In this document: positions 7,913-14,846 of the stretch, one piece after another
Position numbering within the stretch: position 1 is the stretch's first letter
How the letters are laid out: each line of letters opens with the position of its first letter
NCBI GenBank assembly: GCA_001443495.1
Contig: LDXR01000023.1
Location: 1-33,958, forward strand
Reading direction: 5' to 3'
DNA from: a candidate division NC10 bacterium CSP1-5
GTDB lineage: Bacteria; Methylomirabilota; Methylomirabilia; Methylomirabilales; CSP1-5
DNA: 33,958 nt
Position numbers and translations under genes: made by a program
Notes under the pieces: model-generated
What the model was told of the DNA's origin: nothing
Database searches by the model: none
Seen by the model: only the letters and a program-made list of their open reading frames with translations

Positions 7913-9152
7913 AGGGATCACGGCGTTCCCGTACCAAATCCCGAATCCCTCCCTGCTGCGGTGCCTCGCCCGTGATCTCAGAAACGAGCTCGACGTCCTT
8001 ATCCCCGCGGCCGGAAAGATTGATCAGAAGGATACCATCCCGTCCGATTTCGGACGCCACCCGGGTCGCATAGGCAATGGCGTGCGCACACTCCAGGGCC
8101 GGGATGATGCCCTCGAGGACGGCGAGGAGCCGGAAGCCCTGCAGGGCCTCCTCATCCGTCACCCAGACGTATGCCGCACGGCCGATCTCCATGAGGTACG
8201 TGTGCTCGGGTCCGACGCCGGGATAATCGAGCCCTGCCGACACAGAGTGCGTGGTTTGAATCTGGCCGTCGCCGTCTTGCAGGACGTAGCTCAGCGTCCC
8301 GTGAAGCACCCCCGGCTCGCCAGCCGCAAAGCGAGCCGCGTGCTTGCCCGATTCGATCCCGAGCCCCCCGGCCTCGACGCCGATCATCCGGACGCCGGCA
8401 TCCTCGATGAAGGGGTGAAAGAGGCCAATGGCGTTCGACCCTCCTCCCACACACGCGAGCAGGACGTCAGGGAGCCGGCCTTCGGCCTCGAGGATCTGGG
8501 CCCGCGCCTCCCGGCCGATCACCGATTGAAAGTTGCGGACCATCAAGGGAAAGGGGTGGGCCCCCAGGGCCGAGCCGAGGACGTAGTGCGTATGATCAAC
8601 ATGGGTGACCCAATCCCGCATCGCCTCATTGATCGCATCCTTTAACGTGCGACTGCCGGCCTCTACCGGCACCACCTCCGCCCCCAAGAGCCTCATCCGG
8701 AACACGTTCAGGGCCTGACGCCGCATGTCTTCCGTTCCCATGTAGACGCGGCACTCCAGGCCAAACAGCGCCGCTGCGGTCGCCGTCGCCACGCCGTGCT
8801 GCCCTGCCCCCGTCTCTGCGATGACCCTGGATTTTCCCATCCGGCGGGCCAAGAGCACCTGTCCCAGGGTGTTGTTGATCTTGTGCGCCCCCGTATGGCA
8901 CAGATCTTCCCGCTTGAGGTAGACCTTTGGTCCTCCGAATTTCTCGGTGAGGCGGCGGGCAAAGTAGAGCGGGGTCGGCCTTCCGGCGTATCGCTCAAGG
9001 TAGTAGGTCAATTCCGCCTGAAAGGCCGGGTCCTGCTCTGCCTCGCGGTACGCCCGCTCGAGGTCCTCCAGCGGCGCCATCAAGGTTTCGGGAACGTAGC
9101 GGCCCCCGTAGCGGCCGAAATGTCCCTCACGATCTGGAAGGGGCCAACTCAT
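7911..9152 (-). CDS. trpB: tryptophan synthase beta subunit
   Basis: Predicted 413 residues, the usual length for TrpB1. It condenses indole with serine using pyridoxal phosphate. The PLP lysine is Lys91 in HTGAHKINN, and the phosphate-binding glycine loop [10 protein letters not shown] and the C-terminal LSGRGDKD are intact. The N-terminus [22 protein letters not shown] is typical. I chose ATG 9152, which overlaps the trpF stop (ATGA) and has GAGGGG upstream; a longer upstream reading simply runs through trpF out of frame. The stop codon is the first part of a heptamer repeat. Forms the alpha2-beta2 complex with TrpA encoded just downstream. Confidence 0.98.
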   Translation of the reverse strand: MSWPLPDREGHFGRYGGRYVPETLMAPLEDLERAYREAEQDPAFQAELTYYLERYAGRPTPLYFARRLTEKFGGPKVYLKREDLCHTGAHKINNTLGQVLLARRMGKSRVIAETGAGQHGVATATAAALFGLECRVYMGTEDMRRQALNVFRMRLLGAEVVPVEAGSRTLKDAINEAMRDWVTHVDHTHYVLGSALGAHPFPLMVRNFQSVIGREARAQILEAEGRLPDVLLACVGGGSNAIGLFHPFIEDAGVRMIGVEAGGLGIESGKHAARFAAGEPGVLHGTLSYVLQDGDGQIQTTHSVSAGLDYPGVGPEHTYLMEIGRAAYVWVTDEEALQGFRLLAVLEGIIPALECAHAIAYATRVASEIGRDGILLINLSGRGDKDVELVSEITGEAPQQGGIRDLVRERRDP

Positions 9153-9766
9153 GCTGCCCCCCTCACGCATGCGATAAAATCCCGCAGTTTTTGGGGATCC
9201 TTGCGGCCCGGCTCGGATTCCACCCCGCTTGAGACATCGACCGCATACGGATGCACCTCGCGGATCACCTGGGCGACGTTCTCCGGGTCGAGCCCCCCCG
9301 CGATGATCACGCGTCCGAAGGCTTTGGCAGAGGACGCGACCTCGAGAGGAAAGGTTTGCCCTGTCCCTCCCAATCTCCCCTCGACGAACGTGTCGAGGAG
9401 AAAGGCGTGGACGCGATAGGCCTCGAAAGGGGGCGGCGGTCCCCCGCGTCTGACCCGAAAGGTCTTGATGACCGATACAGCGAGATGGCGACAGTACTCC
9501 GGAGCCTCGGATCCGTGCAGCTGGACCGTCCGGAAACCACAACGGTCTATCACCCGCTCGATCTCTGCGACCGGATGATCGGCAAAAACCCCCACCGGAC
9601 TGACGAGCGGCGGAAGATCGTTGACAATCTCGCGCGCTGCATCGGGATCGATATACCGTGGGGTGCCCGCCACGAAAATGAAGCCGAGGGCGTCGGCCCC
9701 CGCCTCGACCGCCATCTCGGCGTCCTTGGCGTTCGTGATCCCGCAGATCTTCACCCTAACCGGCAT
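9149..9766 (-). CDS. trpF: phosphoribosylanthranilate isomerase
   Basis: Predicted 205 residues, a single TIM barrel. Catalyses the Amadori rearrangement of N-(5-phosphoribosyl)anthranilate. The N-terminal VRVKICGIT carries the catalytic cysteine (Cys8), GVFAD and QLHGSE follow, and the C-terminal DVSSGVES carries the catalytic aspartate. The GLGGTGQTF-like segment ([10 protein letters not shown]) and AGGLDPENV phosphate-binding region are present. ATG 9766 has GGGAGGGGG upstream and overlaps the trpC stop by 11 bases; upstream extension would read through trpC in another frame. Separate from TrpC, unlike the enterobacterial fusion. Confidence 0.97.
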   Translation of the reverse strand: MPVRVKICGITNAKDAEMAVEAGADALGFIFVAGTPRYIDPDAAREIVNDLPPLVSPVGVFADHPVAEIERVIDRCGFRTVQLHGSEAPEYCRHLAVSVIKTFRVRRGGPPPPFEAYRVHAFLLDTFVEGRLGGTGQTFPLEVASSAKAFGRVIIAGGLDPENVAQVIREVHPYAVDVSSGVESEPGRKDPQKLRDFIACVRGAA

Positions 9767-10553
9767 GCCCCCTCCCCAAGAGGTCCCGAACCTTCTCCCC
9801 GACGTCTTGGGCGCGGAGGAGCCCTTCCCCGACCAGGATGGCGTCCACCCCGGCCGCCTCGAGGCGCGCCACCTCCTCACGATGGCTGATGCCGCTCTCG
9901 CTGACCACCACGACCTCTTGAGGGATCTCAGCGAGCAGGGCAAACGTCGTCTCGAGCGAGACCTGGAAGGACTTCAGGTCCCGGTTGTTTATCCCCACGA
10001 TCGGGACCTTGGCGCCCAGCGCCGCCTGTAGCTCCTGCTCTGTGTGGACCTCGGTCAGGGGATGAAGGCCCATCTCGTCTGAGAGCGCCAGAAGGTCTTG
10101 CAGGGGTTGTGCCTCTACGATCGCTACGATCAAGAGGATGGCGTCGGCCCCCCACGCACGCGCTTCATAGACCTGGTACGGATCAAGGATGAAATCCTTG
10201 CGGAGGACCGGAAGGGACACGCTCGCCTTCGCCCGGGCCAGATCGTGCAGGCTTCCCTGGAAAAACGGTTCATCGGTGAGGACAGAGATGGCAGCCGCTC
10301 CGGCCGCCGCATACGCGCGGGTCAAGCGCTCGAGGTCAAACCCCTGTCGGATGATTCCTTGCGAGGGAGAGGCCCGCTTTACCTCGGCGATCAAACGGAT
10401 CCCTCCCCCGCTCGATTTGCGGTCCAGCGCCCGGTGAAAGTCACGAGGCGGTGGCAGATCTCGGATCCGGGCCTTGAGATCCGAGAGGGGGACTGTCGCC
10501 TTCCGGGCGGCAACCTCTTCCCGCTTCGCTTGCACGATCCGTTCCAGAATCAT
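9756..10553 (-). CDS. trpC: indole-3-glycerol phosphate synthase
   Basis: Predicted 265 residues. It closes the ring of carboxyphenylaminodeoxyribulose phosphate to indole-3-glycerol phosphate. Conserved IAEVKRASPS (57-64, with catalytic Glu57 and Lys59), the LRKDFI lysine (Lys119), GINNRDL and SESGI are all in order, followed by a phosphate-binding LVGEGLL. The start MILERIVQAKREEV is typical for the family, with GGGG seven bases upstream of ATG 10553. It sits 43 bases downstream of trpD and overlaps trpF. Confidence 0.98.
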   Translation of the reverse strand: MILERIVQAKREEVAARKATVPLSDLKARIRDLPPPRDFHRALDRKSSGGGIRLIAEVKRASPSQGIIRQGFDLERLTRAYAAAGAAAISVLTDEPFFQGSLHDLARAKASVSLPVLRKDFILDPYQVYEARAWGADAILLIVAIVEAQPLQDLLALSDEMGLHPLTEVHTEQELQAALGAKVPIVGINNRDLKSFQVSLETTFALLAEIPQEVVVVSESGISHREEVARLEAAGVDAILVGEGLLRAQDVGEKVRDLLGRGHAG

Positions 10554-10596
10554 CGTCGTTCCCCGCCCTACGCAGTGAGCCGACTGTCGCGCCCCC

Positions 10597-11640
10597 TCAT
10601 TGATTGCAGAACGCCACGGCCTTCTCCAGTTTCTCCCATGCCGTCCCGCTGTCAATGGATCGCTCCGCACCCCTGATCCCTTCCTGGATATCCTGCGCGC
10701 CCCCCCCAGCCGCGATCGCCGCACCCGCGTTCAAGACAACGATGTCCCGCCTCGGGCCCTTGGCCCCCTGCAGGATCTGCCGGATGATCCCGGCATTGGC
10801 GGCCGGATCGCCCCCCGTGAGGTTCGCGAGCGTTGCTCGGGGAATGCTGAAGTCCTCCGGCCGGACAAAGTAGGTTCGCACGACTCCGCCCCGGACCTCG
10901 GAGATCTTCGTCTCGGCCATGGTGGAGATCTCATCCAGGCCGTCCATTCCGTGCACGACAAATGCCCGGTGGCACCCGAGCTGGTGTAAAACATTCGCCA
11001 GCACCTCGGTGAGCTTCCCATCATAGACCCCGATCACCTGCGCCGAGGCCCTGGCTGGATTGGTCAGAGGCCCCAGGAGATTGAAGAGCGTTCGGATCCG
11101 GATCTGGCGGCGAGCCCCCATTACATGCCTCATGGCCGGATGGAGGAGCGGGGCGTAGAGAAAGCCGATCCCGACCTCGTCAATACACCGGCCGACCCGC
11201 TCGGGGGAAAGATCGAGGGGGATCCCGAGCGCCTCGATGGCATCCGCGCTCCCGCAGACTCCGGAGACGGAGCGGTTCCCATGTTTGGCCACCGGAATCC
11301 CCGCCCCTGCCACCACGAAGGCGGCCGCCGTGGAGATATTGAAGGTGCCTCGCGCGTCCCCACCCGTCCCGCACGTATCAACGAGCAATCCCTGTCCGGG
11401 ACGGGACAAGCCCTGGACGGCCGCGTGCTGCGTCGGAACACCCGTCACTTTCTCTCGCATCACCTCGACAAAGCCAGTGAGCTCCTCCGGCGTCTCCCCC
11501 TTCATCCGCATGGCCGTCAGGAAGGCCGCAATCTGCGCATCGGAGGCCTCGCCGGACATGAGGACCTCCATGACCCCCCTCGCCTCCTCGCGGCTGAGGT
11601 CTTGCCCCTCCACCACCTTGGCGAGGGCCTCCACGATCAT
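10597..11640 (-). CDS. trpD: anthranilate phosphoribosyltransferase
   Basis: Predicted 347 residues, full length. Transfers phosphoribose from PRPP to anthranilate. The PRPP-binding glycine loop DTCGTGGD (88-95) followed by FNISTAAA, the KHGNRSVS motif and the GPLTNPA segment are all intact, as is the metal-binding GLDE in the later half. ATG 11640 has AGGAG eight bases upstream. It is separate from the TrpG amidotransferase, which precedes it by 51 bases; no regulatory element is evident in that gap. Confidence 0.98.
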   Translation of the reverse strand: MIVEALAKVVEGQDLSREEARGVMEVLMSGEASDAQIAAFLTAMRMKGETPEELTGFVEVMREKVTGVPTQHAAVQGLSRPGQGLLVDTCGTGGDARGTFNISTAAAFVVAGAGIPVAKHGNRSVSGVCGSADAIEALGIPLDLSPERVGRCIDEVGIGFLYAPLLHPAMRHVMGARRQIRIRTLFNLLGPLTNPARASAQVIGVYDGKLTEVLANVLHQLGCHRAFVVHGMDGLDEISTMAETKISEVRGGVVRTYFVRPEDFSIPRATLANLTGGDPAANAGIIRQILQGAKGPRRDIVVLNAGAAIAAGGGAQDIQEGIRGAERSIDSGTAWEKLEKAVAFCNQ

Positions 11641-11691
11641 CGCTAAGGCTCCTGGGCTCTCCGTCTCAGGGATCAGGCGGACGCCCGACTG

Positions 11692-12255
11692 CTACAACTG
11701 GAGGAAGTTTCGCAAAAGATCCTTGCCTACCCGGGTCAGGATCGACTCCGGGTGAAACTGGACCCCTTCCACCAGGTGCTCTCTGTGGCGAAGCCCCATG
11801 ATTTCCCCCTCGGCCGTCTCCGCCGAGACCTCGAGGCAGGCGGGAAAACTCTCCCGCTCCACCAGAAGGCTGTGATAGCGGGTCGCCTCGAAGGGGTTCG
11901 GCAGATTCCGGTAGACCGTGCGCTCGTCGTGACGGATCAGGGAGGTCTTCCCGTGCATCAGCCGTCCGGCCCGAACGATCCTTCCCCCGAATGCGGCTCC
12001 GATACATTGGTGCCCCAGACACACCCCGAGAATGGGGATGCGGCCGGCGAGGTGGGAGATCACCTGGCCCGAGATTCCCGCCTCGGTCGGGGTGCAAGGC
12101 CCAGGGGAGATGACGATCCGCGCCGGGCGAAGGCGTTCCACTTCCTCCACGGTGATCTTATCATTGCGCACGACCTGGACCTTTTCGCCAAGCTCCCCGA
12201 GATACTGAGCCAGGTTGTACGTAAAGGAGTCGTAGTTGTCGATCAGCAGTACCAT
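11692..12255 (-). CDS. trpG: anthranilate synthase glutamine amidotransferase component
   Basis: Predicted 187 residues, a class I glutamine amidotransferase that supplies ammonia to TrpE. The catalytic triad is Cys79 (LGVCLGHQ), His168 and Glu170 (VQFHPES). The N-terminus [15 protein letters not shown] is canonical, so I use ATG 12255, 13 bases after trpE, rather than the longer form that overlaps trpE. No good ribosome-binding site precedes it (only GAAG), so coupling to trpE translation is likely. It could also serve aminodeoxychorismate synthase, as is common when only one such subunit exists; this is inference. Confidence 0.97.
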   Translation of the reverse strand: MVLLIDNYDSFTYNLAQYLGELGEKVQVVRNDKITVEEVERLRPARIVISPGPCTPTEAGISGQVISHLAGRIPILGVCLGHQCIGAAFGGRIVRAGRLMHGKTSLIRHDERTVYRNLPNPFEATRYHSLLVERESFPACLEVSAETAEGEIMGLRHREHLVEGVQFHPESILTRVGKDLLRNFLQL

Positions 12256-12268
12256 GGCGCTTCGCGCA

Positions 12269-13768
12269 CTAGCCACTCTCCACAACGAGGCCTGCCTCGG
12301 CCATCTCCACGGCTCGAAGCATGGCCGCCGCCTTGTTCAGGGTCTCTTGGTACTCCCGCTCGGGCTCCGAGTCGGCCACGATCCCGGCTCCCGCCTGGAT
12401 CCAGGCCCGCTCCTTCGCGAACAGGACCGTGCGGATGGTGATGCACGTATCCATGTTCCCCGAAAAGCTGATGTAGCCGATCGCCCCCGCATACGGACCC
12501 CTTTTCACCGGCTCGAGCTCTTCGATAATCTCCATCGCCCTGATCTTCGGGGCCCCGGACACGGTGCCGGCGGGAAACGAGGCGCGGAGCACATCAAAGG
12601 CATCCTGCCCCTCCCGGACTCGCCCCCGCACATTCGACACGATGTGCATGACGTGGGAGTACCGCTCGATCACCATCAGCTCGTTGACCTCGACGCTCCC
12701 CGTGGCGGAGACCCGGCCGACGTCGTTGCGCCCGAGATCGACGAGCATGATATGCTCTGCCCGCTCCTTCGGGTCCGCGAGAAGCTCGGTCGCCAGGGCG
12801 CGATCCTCGTCCTCGGTTCCGCCTCGGGGCCTGGTCCCGGCGATGGGACGCAGGTCGATCTGCCCCTCCTCCAGCCGCACCAGGACCTCGGGAGAACTCC
12901 CGGCCAGCGACAGGTCTCCGAGGTGGAGGAAGTACATGTACGGGGAGGGATTGATGATCCTCAGGGCCCGGTACACGTCAAAGGGCTGGGCCGTTGTCTT
13001 GATCTCGAACCGCTGGGAGAGGACGGCCTGGATGACGTCCCCCGCCGCCACATACTCCTTGCACCTCTGGACCGCCCCACAGAATTGCTCGCGGGTGAAC
13101 GTCGACGTCACCCCCGGAGAGCGGGATGCCACCGGGGTAACGGGGGGTTGATCCAGCGGCTTGCGGAGATCGGCGACCAGTGCTTCGATCTTCGAGCAGG
13201 CGAGATCATAGGCGGCCTCGGCGGTGCTGGTGGCGGTGTCGGGGACATACGCATTGGAAACCACCTGGATCCGCTGACGCAGGTTATCAAAGATGAGCAG
13301 CGTATCGGTGAGCATAAACAACGCATCGGGCAGCGCCAGATCATCCTCGGTGCGGTCCGGCAGGGCTTCGAAAAAGCGGATGGTATCATAGGACAGATAC
13401 CCGACCATGCCGCCGAAGAACCGTGGCAGGCCGTCGACCTTGGCGGGTCGGTAGATACTGAGGACTTCCTTGACGAGATCCAGCGGGTTGCTGATCCTCC
13501 GTTGCTCCGGAGGCACGCCAGGCCTCGAAAGCGTTGCCTGACTTCCCTTGGTCCGGATCACCAAGGAGGGATTCCGCCCCATGAAACTGAAGCGGGCCCA
13601 CTTCTCCCCCCCCTGGACGCTCTCGAGGAGAAAGGCGTAGTCTCCCCCCTTGATCTTCAAGAAGGCCGAGACGGCCGTCTCGGTATCGGCCAGGACCTCG
13701 CGGTAGACCGGAATCAGGTTTCCCAGGCGAGCCTTTGCCGTGAATGCCTTCCGGGACGGGTAATACAT
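12269..13768 (-). CDS. trpE: anthranilate synthase component I
   Basis: Predicted 499 residues. Converts chorismate to anthranilate with TrpG. The N-terminal domain keeps the feedback site LLES followed by a downstream serine (RFSFMG), so tryptophan inhibition is likely. The chorismate-binding domain shows [49 protein letters not shown] and a C-terminal [14 protein letters not shown] 13768 has AGGAG six bases upstream. It heads the trpEGDCFBA run. A candidate promoter lies about 30 bases upstream and leaves too short a leader for classical attenuation. Confidence 0.98.
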   Translation of the reverse strand: MYYPSRKAFTAKARLGNLIPVYREVLADTETAVSAFLKIKGGDYAFLLESVQGGEKWARFSFMGRNPSLVIRTKGSQATLSRPGVPPEQRRISNPLDLVKEVLSIYRPAKVDGLPRFFGGMVGYLSYDTIRFFEALPDRTEDDLALPDALFMLTDTLLIFDNLRQRIQVVSNAYVPDTATSTAEAAYDLACSKIEALVADLRKPLDQPPVTPVASRSPGVTSTFTREQFCGAVQRCKEYVAAGDVIQAVLSQRFEIKTTAQPFDVYRALRIINPSPYMYFLHLGDLSLAGSSPEVLVRLEEGQIDLRPIAGTRPRGGTEDEDRALATELLADPKERAEHIMLVDLGRNDVGRVSATGSVEVNELMVIERYSHVMHIVSNVRGRVREGQDAFDVLRASFPAGTVSGAPKIRAMEIIEELEPVKRGPYAGAIGYISFSGNMDTCITIRTVLFAKERAWIQAGAGIVADSEPEREYQETLNKAAAMLRAVEMAEAGLVVESG

Positions 13769-13795
13769 CAATGACTCCTGTAGCTAGGGCACGAT

Positions 13796-13824
13796 AAGTT
13801 AGCATGAACAAAAGGAAGGGTCAA
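13796..13824 (-). promoter_or_regulatory. candidate trp operon promoter
   Basis: On the minus strand TTGACC (13824-13819) and TAACTT (13801-13796) are spaced by 17 bases. The -35 box matches at five of six positions, the -10 box only at three. Predicted start of transcription is about 13789, roughly 20 bases before the trpE ATG, enough to include its ribosome-binding site but no leader peptide. Confidence 0.4.
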
Positions 13825-13851
13825 GCGTGCCATGAGCGGGCAATGGTATGC

Positions 13852-14030
13852 GGTCCCGAAGGAGTTCGGCGTCCTTCGGACCGGCCGGGGTCCCGCCACG
13901 GCAACAGCGCCTGCAGGTCCCGAGCGACATTGGCGAAAGCGGTGGGGTCCCTCGGCAGGCGACGGCCTGGGAAACCGAGGCGCGATCCGTGCCCGACTCC
14001 GTTGCACGGATCGTGAACACGGAGGGACCC
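13852..14030. other. self-complementary non-coding stretch upstream of trpE
   Basis: The 363-base gap between trpE and the HAD gene has no ORF I trust. It contains several perfect stems: 13856-13863 with 13872-13879; 13983-13992 with 14004-14013 (10 pairs); 13956-13960 with 13965-13969 inside 13950-13955 with 13975-13980; and 13945-13953 with 14022-14030 (9 pairs). The last two share bases 13950-13953 and so exclude each other. This could be a structured leader, a small RNA or decayed sequence; no run of T follows on either strand, so it is not a standard terminator. Confidence 0.4.
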
Positions 14031-14131
14031 GGGCCGTAAGCCGCCGAACAGGGTCGCCGCGAGAGCCCCCGAGCGAGGGGTCGAAGGTGCTGCCCGTCGG
14101 ACTCCGGACCTCGGACTAGGGAAGGAGATTC

Positions 14132-14731
14132 TCAGCGTGAGTGGTCGTGGGGGCTGATCTGGGGAGCAAGAGAGGGAAGGACGTGAGACCATGAATGGAT
14201 GCGCAGGATTCGTACCGGCAAGGGGCCCTGATTCCATGGTTGGTCAAAGAGCAGGACACGATCGCACACCCCTGCCGCCGCGACCGCGACCTCGTACTCA
14301 TCCTCCAACAACACGTCGAGCTTGAGCCGCGTGGCGGCCCGGCGCTTGTGGAGTGGCGCGTCCAGCCCGTCCCGGTCCTCGATCGCGTCAAAGAAGTGGG
14401 AAAGCCCTCGCGCCTCCATCCACCGCTCCGTGATGGCCCGATCCCGCCTGGGCCGTCCGGTGATGATAAAGAGGCGATGACCTGCTCGATGGAGCTCTTC
14501 GATCCCCTCCATGGCGCCGGGCACGAGGGGACGGGAGCCCAGGAAGTCGGCCCGATAGAGTTCCTCAAAAAAGGCTGCGATCGCGTCGGCAGGGATCTCG
14601 GGGTGGCGCCGGAAGATCTCCCATCGCGCCTCGGTCACCGGCACCTTCAGCCCAAACCGCCGGTTAAAGGCCTGGAGGTACCTGGGCAGGGAATCGGCCA
14701 TCACATCGTCGATGTCAATCCCGATCCGCAT
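14132..14731 (-). CDS. HAD-superfamily 5' nucleotidase (NT5C-like)
   Basis: Predicted 199 residues. The N-terminal motif IGIDIDDVMADS carries the two HAD aspartates (D-x-D), followed by the second motif FIITGRPRRD and a C-terminal LLEDEYEVAVAAA with the metal-binding acidic pair region and FDQPWNQ. This layout matches the NT5C/YqfW family of 5'(3')-deoxyribonucleotidases or related phosphatases. ATG 14731 is chosen because the HAD motif starts immediately and the upstream codons lie in a heptamer repeat. It is flanked by non-coding repeat on the upstream side and a structured gap on the downstream side, so it is probably a solitary gene or the end of the helicase transcript. The substrate is unknown. 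Confidence 0.75.
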   Translation of the reverse strand: MRIGIDIDDVMADSLPRYLQAFNRRFGLKVPVTEARWEIFRRHPEIPADAIAAFFEELYRADFLGSRPLVPGAMEGIEELHRAGHRLFIITGRPRRDRAITERWMEARGLSHFFDAIEDRDGLDAPLHKRRAATRLKLDVLLEDEYEVAVAAAGVCDRVLLFDQPWNQGPLPVRILRIHSWSHVLPSLAPQISPHDHSR

Positions 14732-14736
14732 CACGT

Positions 14737-14764
14737 CGTTCACCGTTGACAGTTCACGGTTCAC
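14737..14764 (-). repeat. four tandem heptamers upstream of the HAD gene
   Basis: On the minus strand four consecutive heptamers of consensus GTGAAC followed by a variable base run up to a few bases before the HAD gene start. One unit has a single change (GTCAACG). Confidence 0.7.
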
Positions 14765-14772
14765 GGCTAGTA

Positions 14773-14838
14773 AGCGGGCAGGCTAGAAAGCTATAAGGCT
14801 CAAAGCGTTCCAGCGTCCCAGCCTGCTAGCCTTCCAGC
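14773..14838. repeat. inverted arms of degenerate octamers after the helicase gene
   Basis: The left arm (about 14782-14806) consists of octamers beginning GCT and ending in A-rich triplets, and the right arm (about 14807-14838) contains octamers ending in AGC, for example GTTCCAGC and GTCCCAGC. Read on the opposite strand the right arm has the same GCT-initial form, so the two arms are imperfectly complementary and could fold into a long hairpin downstream of the helicase stop at 14847. Confidence 0.65.
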
Positions 14839-14846
14839 GGCCACCG

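Noticed and set aside
9153-9542. N-terminal extension of trpB to about 543 residues
   Set aside because: The extra 130 residues come from reading trpF out of frame; the canonical TrpB N-terminus starts at 9152 with ATGA overlap.
13772-14131. Trp T-box leader, RNase P RNA or classical trp attenuator
   Set aside because: No T-box antiterminator core, no RNase P conserved regions, no Trp-rich leader peptide and no T-run after the stems.
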